From the NCBI GenBank assembly GCA_031213475.1, contig JARUPZ010000013.1, forward strand, positions 1,174,001 through 1,238,000: a stretch of DNA of 64,000 nucleotides, read 5' to 3'. The notes beneath the pieces are model-generated. The model was given only the letters and a program-made list of their open reading frames with translations. It ran no database searches and had not been told where the DNA came from. This stretch comes from Nereocystis luetkeana (Eukaryota; Sar; Phaeophyceae; Laminariales; Laminariaceae). A program made the position numbers and the translations under genes. Position 1 is the stretch's first letter. Every line of letters starts with the position of its first letter. Positions 27,801-39,800 of this stretch are shown one piece after another.

Positions 27801-30800
27801 AGGCACAGCGGGACAAAGTGACTCGCCCGATCGCAAGGGAGGGTTCTTCACGGATCATGATCTCACCCCGCGGGTCGGGTCAGGACGTTTTCGAAATCTC
27901 ACAGGTTGGGTCGGATCGGATCGGATCGGGTCGGGTCGGGTCGGGTCGGGCCACCCTTACCGTACCCGACCTGGCCTGACGGGCGAGGGTTGACCCGACC
28001 CGTGAACAGTCTTGAAAGCGAGGGGAACAGGGGAATATCGAACGGCCGATAGCAAGGGAGAAAAAAAAAAAAGAAGAAAAAAAAACGGCCGATCGCTATG
28101 GGAGAAAATTAAAGCGAACGGCCAATCGAAAAGACCGATCGCTGTATACTGGAGGAAATAAAAAAACGAATGGCCAGTAACCGTAAAGGGCTCAAAGTAA
28201 AGCGAACGGGCTGACAAAGGCAACAGGGGGTACAGAGAGAACGATCGAACAAGCCAACAAGCCAAATAAAATGACTACCGCGGACCACCCAAAACGTTGA
28301 AAGTACACACCACAAAACGCCAAATAATATCATACAACACAGTAACGTATGTCCCACCCGGACAAGGACGCCGTGAGCGCCCAAACGTTGGAGGTGTCTC
28401 TTTTAACCCCTTTAGAACTCCAGTCCCGTTTTGGGGACAAACCACTCAAATACCCAGTCTTTTGTCCCCAATTGCCACCAAAACGAGACTGCAGTGCTAA
28501 AAGCGTTAAGAGTAGGAAAGGTGCTCCGTATCGAAAGGGATTTGTCGTCGATGGTCAAATGACCAAGGCAAGCAACAATCGAGTACCCCCTCCGACCCCG
28601 CGCTCCCTCTCACCCAACGTATGGCATACGACTACGGTCATGCATGAAATGAACACATGATTACTCCTCCCCCCCCCGCCCCCCTCCCACCCCGCGCCAC
28701 CACATCAAATCCACGAACTAGAGCGTATAAAAAGCGAAAGCTTTTACCCCCCCCCCCCTTGCCTCCGCCCTCAAGCCAACAGCACAAAAAACGAAACCCA
28801 CGCAACCTACCGTCAAGACTTCGTAGCTTGATCCATGCAGCTTGTATCGCGAACGTCCATCACGCATGGGGCAGGAACGGAGGAGGCAGGGGAGGCGCGG
28901 GGGTAGGGGAGGAGGGGGGGGGGGGGGGGGGGCACACATCACGGCAGGTAAAAACCCAAGGGGGAGAAGGCACGATACCCGTCACCGCGGCTTTTGTCCA
29001 GAATGCCGGTGAGGGTACAAGTTCTAATCCTAATATTGATAATGGTTTATTAATAGTACAAGTTGCTGGAGAGTTGAACGCCACGCTAAAACAGTAGCAA
29101 TACCATTAACATTAACACTGACATCACTACGAAGGAGCACCTCTCGTGCCTGGACGACTGTGGCCGGCGTGGCGCGCGAGGGCCGGCACCGCCCTGCGCG
29201 CACCCCCCGCCCTCCCCACCATCACGGCGGGAAAACCCCGGGGCCGAACAAGTCCCAGCGCTTTCCCGGCAAGGCGCGCACAGCAGCAACTTACCACCCT
29301 AACCTCCCAAGTGGTTGCAGGCAAAACAATCATACAGATACATCGACACTACCACCGTCCCCAACATCATTCCGTTTTGTATAGTATATATATATATGTA
29401 TGTATATAATATATATGCGAAATATATATCTACAGAAAACAATTCCGTTCAGGACAAATTTATAAGGATTGTTCAGGCATTCAAATCAAGACCGAGCGTT
29501 TTTTCTATTTCAGAGCGATACAAGCGTATCTAGTGCCTGAGCCGAGGAATCTTGGGGGGGGGGGGGGTTGCCGCTGCATCACCGCAAGAGGTATGGGGGA
29601 AGCAGAGGAAGGCGGGGGGGGGGGGGGGGGGGGCGGGTGTGAAGGAGGGTCGCTGTACGTACACTTGACGTGCTTCACAGCAAGTGTGACGTGCCCCCTC
29701 CCCCCCCTCCCCCCATATATTGCATACCTGGTATATAATATATACTGGTACATATAAGGGGGGTTTCACCGCGGCCGGCGGCTCCGCGTATGCCCGTAAT
29801 GGCGGAAGGCGTACCGGTATGCAACTCGAGGCTCTTAGTGCGGCAGTACTGCCAAGGGGTGCACTAAAAAACAACTTATGAGTGAAATGGAGTAAAACGC
29901 TGGGAACAAAGGAAAAAACGACGACCACCCGCCATCCGGCGCGAAACACATTACTCGTTCGTACAACAGCAAGCACCACATTTTTTTCATTTTAAAACTG
30001 TCACGTACGAGACGCTCGGTGTCCGTACTGTATACTTCGTGTGCAGATAGCCACAAAACAGTTAGTTGAGCAGCAGCCGATCGAAGTAATCGATAGCGCG
30101 AAGCGCCGGCGATTACGTAGTGCGGCAAGCAGAAGCAGCAGCATAGCGTACAGGTACGCATCGTACGAAAACTACGCTGGGGCGAGACCTCCGCCGAGAC
30201 GCCAAACAAATGCCAACTACGAGGCGGTACTCGTACAGCTTCCGAAGCAGATGGGTTCGTCATTCAACTTCAAGATGCGAATACACATCACCGAGAGGGG
30301 GTGACTTGCATAATTACCATTTTCAGGTGGATTAGAGGCAAAACAAACCAGGTACCAGGTATCGCAGACAAGCAAGAGCAGCAGCACAGTAGTAGCACGT
30401 GCATAGCGGCAGCACCAGAGCAGCGGCACAACAGCGGCAGGAGCAGCCGCAGAGGCACATCATGTAAGCCTGAGACTGCCCCCGGCATATCAGTCGAGGA
30501 AGGGGAACCCGGTGGAGCACGAGGAGGAAAGGTATAATGCTGCTGTATATCCCAGGCCGACCTACTCCGTGAGGCGGACTGCGTGAGCAGCAGCAGCAAC
30601 AACAACAACAACAACAACAACAACAGAAAACACGGCAGCTGCACAAAGCAGCAGCAGCAGCAGCAGCAGAGCAGCGTCAGTATCAGCAGCAGTGTAGCAC
30701 ATCACGCACGCCCGAGGCCGCCCTCGGCACAGCAGTCGACGAGGGAAGGTAAAACGGCGTCCCCGATGGAGCTACTTCGTACTCGATAAATCTCGTCCCT

Positions 30801-33800
30801 ACTAGAGTCAAGCTGTGGGTTCATTCGTCTCTACAGCAGTAGGCACGACGAGGAAAGGTGAATGTGTAATCATACCCTCGAGGGTCAGCATCGAAACACG
30901 TTGCAGGGTGAGCGTAACGCGCACGTACATGCATACATGCACTCGTTCAGAACTTCTTCTATTCTTGGCAGTTACATAACAGTACAAAACGACTTCACAA
31001 CACAACCAGACTCCATGATGCATGTGGCACAGTCTGTCAGTGCTGTGCAATGGGAACAGTCATTGCCAATGGTGCTGTGTGTACAAAATTGTTTTCGTAG
31101 ACACCGTTTGTACCTCCACCACCGTACCGCTCCTGCCGCCGCGCGAGCTCATCAGATTTGGTCGGCACCCAAGACCCTGTCCTCTCTGCCTTACGGAGTC
31201 TGGTCGCCCGGCGTGCACAGCAGCCGAAGAGGCTCGCGCCGCTCGTTTCGCGACCATATGCTATAGCCTACGAATATCAAGAGTTGTGCGCAAAACTTGG
31301 CCTTTCACACGTGAGGGTTATGTTAACGAGGACCGTTCTTCAGATTTTTTTCAGTATTTTCCCGAAGTTTCGATATTTTTCGGTACTTGGGAGAATACCG
31401 AATTTTCGGGGAAATACTGAGAAAAACTGAAAAACACTCCTCGTTAAGATCGCGACCCTAAAATACCCGAATCGGAATTTCGACACTCGCTTCTGGAACG
31501 CCCAACCCTCAAGGCCCAAGCAACGTCCGAGCATGACACCCTCCGCCACAGCCCATATTCCCCACACTCTTGCCGCCATGAACTGTCAAAAGCCGCGGAG
31601 GATGCGGCCTTTCCCCTTTCGGCCACAGGAGAAGAGGTCTAATCTGGGTGCTGGCATCGAAAACAGAATATTTTTACCGTCATGAGCGAGCATACATATC
31701 GGTTGACGGCACATTTTCCCCTTGACAGGCAACCGTCAAGGACATCCCATTTCTCAAAACTAGTACATTTCAGAAGAAGGCTTTGACGGGCCAAAGGTAG
31801 GCCTGACGGGGCAGAGGTAGGCAGGCCGTCAACCAAAATATTTGGCCCACGAGACTGAGAAGTCAAATATGGTCCACTCAACTAGTCCAACTCACAGCTG
31901 ACGTTTTTATAACAAAGTTTCTGTATGTAACGAGCCAGCACATCCAGCCACAGCTGTCAAGGGCATCCAAATGGTGAGAGTGTTATATTTCAGAAGAGGG
32001 TTTGACGGGCCGAACGTAGGTCTTGACGGGGCAAAGGCGTAGGCCGTCGATCAAATTCTTCGGCCACGAGACTGTTATAAATCAAGTATCGACCACTCAA
32101 CTGGTCCAACTCACAGTTGTCGTACTGACACCCGGCCAGTCGGCAGCCAGGGCACGGCGCAAGCACGCCCGAGGCCGCCCCTAACACAGTCGGGGTCGGG
32201 GATCACGATGAGGCAGTTTCGGCCCGTGATGTGAACCTCATATCACGCTACCACGAACAACGCGAAAAAGTACGCCTAAGAAGCGCTGAGGAGCGCAGAG
32301 AGCACAGGGCCAGCATCGTACTCATATATATGTATAGGTTGGGTTGGCGTCGGTTGGCGACGCCGCCGTAAAACACGCCTCTCACTGCGTGAGCTAGACA
32401 ACCAGGGTACTTTTTTTTTTAACTTTTTGGCGGTCACCCCGTGGCTGGCGGTCGAGTTAGATCATTTTTGCGCTGGGAGAACCTTAGCTCCGCACAGGGG
32501 GGGGGTGGTCGTATCGCGTAGTGTGTACCATGTATATAGTAAGGCACCCACGAGCCAGTTACATAGTAAACCCATTGCTGTCTCTCGAAGCGACCACACC
32601 CGCAAAAAAAACAATTCATTAACGCTGTCATCCATATGCAACAAAATCCCCTCCAGAAGCGGTTCTCAGCAGGATGCAGATCGCCCTTCGGCGACTCGCC
32701 GAACACCTCACGGCGCTTCGCGTTTAGTGCAAGCAATGTCTGCCTGGTCGGTGAAAACCCGACGTGCTCCGTCCCGGCATTGAAAGGATGCGAGCCGTCT
32801 ATGGCCGTACGCCATGCATTGACATAAATAAGTACACCCTCCCCCCCCGTCTCGAAAAGGATGCGTAGTCAATGGTCGAATGACTAATGCGAGCAACTAA
32901 TGAGGACGCCCCCCCCCCCCTGGCTTACGAATACGGCCACGCATGACATGACTACCCCCCCCCTTCCTCTGTCTCGAAAGAGATGCGTGGTCAATGGTCA
33001 AATGATTGAGGCAAGCAACAAATGAGTACGCCTCCCCCACCCCCCCCTTCTCACCATGCCGCCACTGCTGTTAGCGCTGCCCCCTTGGAGGCGTATGGAG
33101 CTTGCCCAGTTGTTCCGAAAGGACCCTGCTATGCTCCGTCTGCTCGATCCGCCGGGCACGCCTTTCTCGGTCCTTTTGTTCAACGGAAAAATGGTGACGG
33201 TTTAACGGACTGTACAACCGTAGTGCTGAACGTTCAACGGACCGTTAAATGGTATCATCACGGGGGACCATAGTTAATAGGACCTATGGTATACATAAAA
33301 CCTACCGGGGTATATATTTAACCATTTTTACTAACAATATTTGGTCCTATTAATATTGACTATGGTCCCCGGTAATCTTACGGGGGACGATATTAAATAG
33401 AACCTACGGTCGCTACAAAAACCTATATAGTTTGCTATTTCTACTAACAATATTTGGTCCTATTTACTATGGTCCCCCGTAATAGTGTGACTGTTCGACG
33501 GGAAGGGTGACGGTTTCGCGATAGTGGTGACGGTTCAACGGGAGCAGTGACGGTATAAATATAGCGGTAGTGGTGACGTCTCAACGGTAACTGTGACGAT
33601 AATCAACGGTAATGTCACGGTTCAACGGTAACGGCGACAATTCAGCGGAAGCAATGAACATGATGGTGATAGATACACAGTATAGGGCCATGAACAAGAA
33701 ATAGCCTGGTAGCAATAGGAACCTAAGGAACACTTTTTGGGAGGCGCTAAGAATCACATTTTCAGGAAATCGTGCTCGCCTGCTATTGTAGAGAGTTACA

Positions 33801-36800
33801 CTAAATCCTTCCAGGTATTTAGCAGTCTAAGCTCAAGGTTACTCGAGGGTGGTGTTACGACAAGGTTCTAGGGCGTGCTCGTACTAGGTGTGTCTTGCTA
33901 GCGTGTCTAGGCTGCGATCAAGTAATACACTGCTGTACAGTGGAAGCTATGGTGGTGGTAAGGTTGGTGGTGACGTGATCATCACGATCATGGTAAACGT
34001 GATGCGGTAACGACAACGAACACAGCAGTAGCAACGAACAACGAACAACAACCAGTGCCAGTAGTACCCAGCCCTGCCCCCCTCCCCCCCCGCCAACCCC
34101 TGCCTAGTCGGTGAAAACCCGAATCTGTGAAAAAGCGACGTGCTCCTTCCCGGCATTGTAGGGATGCGAGTCTATGGCCATACGACTACGGCCATGCATG
34201 ACATGAGTACACCCCCCACCCCCACCCCCACCCCCACCCCCACCCCCACCCCCAACCACGCTCATCAAACTCACTTGCTCTTGTCGTCGTAGTCGATGTA
34301 GACTTCGTACGCGCTCCGCAAGGAGTCGCTCGTCTCCCCCCTGCCGAGACACTGCCCTTCCCTGTCCCGACACTGCCCCATCGAGGGAACAGCCGTCCCG
34401 ATCCCTCCCCCCCCCCCCCTACCGGGTGCAGTCCCAAGCCCAACCCCACCCCCAGCCCTATACTCACCCCCTAGCCTCCCCACCTCCGCATCCTCAACCC
34501 CCGCCACCCCCCCGCCGCAAACCCCACCCCCAACACCCCCCCCCCCCCCCCCCCCAGTCGGGCGCCGCAGGTTGGGATCCAAGCAGGTCACGGGGGCAAA
34601 GCCGGGGAGGGTTTCCAGGATAAGGCCTAGGCGTTCGTCTGGGGGTCAGAGGGGGGGGGAACGGGGCAGACGCGTTCAGTCCCCTGAACCGCCCGCCGGC
34701 ACCCCCTTCCAGCTCCTCCTTTTCCTCCTCCTGGCTTCCTTCTCTTGAATCTCGCGGCCAGGTAACGGCCACAGCGCCACCGGCGTCGCGGTTTTCAACG
34801 CCAAAGGCGGCAAGGTTCTTGTTCACCCCCTGCTCCGCGCTTTCCCGGCTAATCACGCGGCGCGAGACGCACGGTTTTTCGAACGGTGCTGTTGCGTCAT
34901 CTGACCATTCAAAGGAAGGGAAACGCCGGATACAAGGGGGGAATAAGAGAGAGGTCATCTGACCATTCAAAGGAAAGGAAACGCTGGATAGAAGGGGGGA
35001 ATGAGAGAGAGAGAGAGGGCTTGGGTAGGGGGGGGGTGGTAGTCAGTCACCTACAACCTGACTCCGACCAGATGCGTGGATTATTGAAGACCTCCTCACC
35101 CGACCAGGCCGGCCAGATGTTTGAACACCTATTCAACCCGTCGACAGCCCTGTTTTTTTTTGTACGCCGCTTGTTCCAAATAACGAGTTGGTAATTGTTT
35201 CCCAACCGGAAATAAAATATTGGGTGGGGCTGGCGGGCGGGGTGGTCACGCTTGTGTTACGTTAGCTCTTCAGTTTGAACCGCGTTCTTTTCCGGAACAC
35301 CCTCTGAGAGCCATCGGTGGCTTGTGGTCAGGCTATCGAATGTATTGGGGGGGCATGCTTCTTCCAACTGTCGACCGCACTGTGAGGGGGGGTGTACACG
35401 ATATCATGCACGGCCCTAGTAGTATACCATAGACCCTCGCATCCCTACAATGCCAGGAGGGAGCATGTCCGGGGAGGATCGGGGGACGGTCAGTCAGCAT
35501 GTCTGTTTTTTTACCTATTCCTGTTTGATGCTGTCATAAAAGGATGATGGCGGGGTGAATGCGCCCTCCCCTCACCTCCCTCCACCCCACCCCTTCCCCC
35601 GCCCCCCCCCCAAACCCTCGCGCATAAAAAAAACATCCTCCCACCTGCGGAAACATCCACCAGTCGAGAAGGCATTATCACATCCGGAGGTGAAGCCTCA
35701 TCCGTGCTCGCCTCCTCGGAGGAAGACTTCTGCGGACCAACAGCTTCCCTCCACCCCCCTCCCCCTCCCCCATCTCCTCGTACTCCCCCCCTTCCACTTC
35801 GGCGGAGTCTCCGCGAGTCCTCAGTCGGGGAGGCGTCACCCTCCGATATGAATCCGGCTTCATACCCCCCGTCAACCTGCCCCCCATCCACAACCCCGGC
35901 CTCGCCCCCAGGACGAGCAGCAGCAGCGGCAGCAGCAGCAGCGGCATCAACGGCGGCGGTGGTGGCTCCGGCGGCCGCAGCTACAGCGGCCGGAGAAAGA
36001 GCGCCGGCAAAAGAGCGGAACGACACCTCCAGCGACGACTCGAGCCCGATCGACACGTCCTCGTCGCTTCTCTCCGAGATGTGGGAGTGGCGTTTGTCGT
36101 GGGAGTACCCCTTTCGTTTGCCGAAGGATGTCTTGCTGCCCCCGCTTATTCGGCTACTCAGGTGGTCAACCATGCCGCGCACAGGGCGCGACGAGCTCGG
36201 CCTCAAGGTCTGGCCGCTCGGGGTCTGCTGCATTTGATGAGGGACGGGGGAGACGGGGGGGGGGGGGGGTCGTTTTGATGTGTTGAGGGGTGGGGGTCTA
36301 CTCCTACCAGTATGTGGCAAGGCGAGATAAGGGCAATCCAGAGCAAGACCACAGCCCAGCCCAGCCCAGCCCAGCCCAGCCCAGCAAGGCACCCCCGCTC
36401 CATCTCGAAAGGGGTGCGCGGTCAATGGTAAAACGAGTTGAGGCGAACAACAAAACAATACCCCCCCCCCCCCCCCCCTCCCCTCTATGGTCATACGACT
36501 ACGGCCATGCATGAGACCGAGCACATCTCTCCTATCAAGTAGCCCCCCCCCACCCCAACCCAACCCCACTCCACCCGGCCAGACCCCCACGCGACCCTAA
36601 CCTACTCCACCGTGGTTACGTACGTCGCAATTAGCGCTCATAGGGCCGGCCATCATCTCCCCATCTCCTTTGACAAACTCGGGGCGAAGCATCCGCCAGT
36701 AGATGGACAGCTTCCTGTCTTCGACACGCGCAGCTGCCACCTGCATCGTCCTTCCCGAGTCCAGCTTCACCTGAAGAGCCATATAGAGAGCGAAGGCCAG

Positions 36801-39800
36801 CAGGTGGGCAAAGAGAGCAGGCGTTTAGAGGGTGGGGGGGGGGGGGGGGGGGGGGGGGAGTCAGAAAGAAACAACAACAACAACAACAACAACACAAGGC
36901 CGAGCTGTTTATGAAATGATAGCGAGCAAGCAGAGCAAGAGCGAGCGGGAGGGCAAAAAAGCCGGCCGAGCAGGCATCAATCAACAATCTGGGACCATCG
37001 AAAAATCAGCCTCTGCGATCACCGGATCAACCATCCCATTTTCAGCACCGCTACCATCCCCGAACAAAACAACCGTTCATATTCAGCATGAATGTACAAA
37101 TGATCCTTGTAATTATGAACAAAGCGGGATCATGTTAGGGGTGGCGTCAATGCTCTCCCTCGATCGAGCGACGGAAAACGTCTGTAGTGTTCATCCGTGT
37201 AACCATAGACCCTCGCATCCCTACAATGCCGGGGTGAACCACAATATGTCTGGTTGCCACCTACCAGGCAGACATTGACTGCTTGCACCGAGCGCAATGC
37301 GCCGTGAGGTGTTCGGCGAGTCGCATAGGAATTGAGCTGCATCCTACTAATAGAGTAAGAACCGCTTGTGAGGCGACTGCACATGCACGGCAGCAGTGTC
37401 CAGTTAACTCTTGGATGGGGAGAGCCCCTCCCCCCCCCCCCCCCCCCCCCCCGTCTCTAAGGGGATGCGTGGTCATTGGTCAAGCGACTAAGGAAAACAA
37501 CAAATGAATCCGCCACGACCCTCGCCCCCCCCCCCCCCTCCCGCTCGCCTCCCACGTCCCTCTCTCCCCCGTTCCACTCCCCTCCCTTTCCATTCCAACA
37601 CCAAGGGGGGAGGGGGGGGGGCTCTCCCAGCTCTCGCCTCGTAAGTGATATCGTTCTTGGTCAGCTCGGCCGCGTTGCTGAGTTTAGCGGACAAGACCAC
37701 CCCCGTCTGTCGCCCGCAGACAGGACCTCCCTGTGCTGCTGCGGCGGCTGATACTGCACCCGCTCTCGCCTCCGGCAGCACGTACACCGGGGTACCATCA
37801 TTGAGGAGAGTGTTCAGGTGGTCCACCTATTCAGAGCGGGTTTTGGAGGGGCATGGGAGGGGGCGGGGGGAGAGGGGGTGTACCCGTTTGTGCGTTCAGC
37901 GAACGCGGGTTCTCGAGGAGTATGGGAGGGGGCGAGGGGGGGGGGGGCTGAGGTCGCCATGCAGGTGATCCACCTGTTTAGCGTTAGTGCAGGTTCTCGA
38001 GGGGTATGGGAGGGGGCGAGGGGGGGGGGGGCGTTGTTTAGGAGGCTGTTCAGGTGATCCACCGGTATAACGCGGGTTCTCGATGGGCATGGCGGGGGAA
38101 GGGGGGGGGGGGGGGGGGAGCCGCGGCACGGTTACACGGCCTAGGGTGCTGTTCGGGTGGCGCTCGGGAGAGGCCGGTGTTTCGAAGGGCACGCCAAAAA
38201 AAATGATATGAATATCAGTATCCACAACGGACGTCACGACTATGACGTATACATAGTTCACGTACGCTAAGCCACAAGTGCGTAGCTCCTACATTCCAAC
38301 AGGTACGTACAGTGGCTCAACTACCGAGTAACAAAAACAATCAAAACACATGGGCGGGAAAAAACACATACACACACAAACACACACGATTCGGCTTCTC
38401 TCTCCCTGAGGCCCAAATATTGAGGAGCGAAAAACAAACTAAATACAGGATGACAAAAAAAAACAAGACAGCAGTTACACTTGTTCTCCGTAAACGCACA
38501 AGTATCGAAGGACAAACAGAAGACAACAAACGTACGAGTATCCGGCGAGAAGCGAAACAAAAAGCTTCCCAACAACACCGTTCGTCGACAGGTCTCACTC
38601 GCACGCGTACCCAAATATCGGGATCTACTTCTCTCTAAAAAAACGGCGTGGGCTTAAGAACGCTAAAAGACAAAAAAAAAAGAAAAAGAAGCTTGAACCC
38701 AGGTCGTACACACCACCCCGAGAGTGAGTACAAAAGCCGCTTGGCCTTCATAATAGTGTACCAGGTACCAAATATCCTCATGTTTCGGTGGAGATTGTAC
38801 ATTCATACCTTGTAGGGGCTCTCCGGCGGAAAACTCCTGGAAAAATCCAAGAGGTAGTAGAGGCCGTCGTTTCCCTTGTGGCCCTCGATGTCGCACGCTG
38901 AGTACATTTCCTAGCGGTACGGGAGGACAGAAGTAATGGGGAAAGACTAAGAGTGAACAGCAACACAACTAGAGTACCGCAAGTAGGTAGAAATTTTGAT
39001 TGACGAAAAATCGAAAAATGGTCGTACAAGTACGCACGTGCTACGTAGTTTCAAGCACAACACACACTTTGTGACCCAAAAAATAGACAAACATGTATGT
39101 ACGTATGTAACCGTGACAATAGTAGCAGCCATACCTGAGTATGAACATATCCGACTTAGTTACGTACAAACACTGTCAGACCTTGTAGACCACTGCTGAA
39201 TAGACCCACACACGCCTCGCCTTTTGCTTGACCTTTGTGAGTTGCGCAGGTTGATCTCCTTGCCCGGTTTTGCCCCGAGGCTCCATCATACCATACCATA
39301 CCATATAACACCATACGCGTACCATACCATACTATACCATACCATACCATACCATACCATACCATACCATACCATACCACACCACACCATACCATACCAC
39401 ACCATACCACACCACACCATACCACACCACATCATACCAAACCATACCACGCCTCACCATACCACACCACACCACACCACACCACGTCTCACCTTTTGCT
39501 TGACCTTGTGAGCGCGCAGATTGAGCTTCTGACCCGCTTGCTTGAGCCACTCGGCTAGTTGTGGGTCCTCATTGTGTACAGTACGCGCGCCGTCTGCAGT
39601 GCCGTACTTCAGTGTCTTCGAGTCTACAGGGAGCAACGCCTGGGAAGCGGAACATTTTCGAAAATTGGGATTTAAAGCACTTTCGACATTGAGAGAATTA
39701 AACGCTCACTGCAGTTTATTAGAGATTTATACTACAAAGTTCGAGATTGACACTTGGGGAGATTGAGAGAGTTCATGTTTCAGTTTAGAGATTTTCTTTT

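Larger units (their letters stand above)
28515..32320. other. intronic region: simple repeats and unassigned sequence
   Basis: Contains a family C 3' end (28617-28685), G runs at about 28915-28932 and 29612-29632, (AAC)n and (CAG)n tracts at 30590-30670, and a pair of diverged about 250-bp repeats with GGTTTGACGGGCC.AA.GTAGG (31700-31900 and 31960-32120). No exon signal fitting the CLU protein was found here. Confidence 0.5.

Noticed and set aside
35704..36237. Plus-strand 177-codon Ala/Ser/Pro frame opposite CLU exon i
   Set aside because: Shadow of the GC-rich minus-strand exon, which fits the splice phases of its neighbours.
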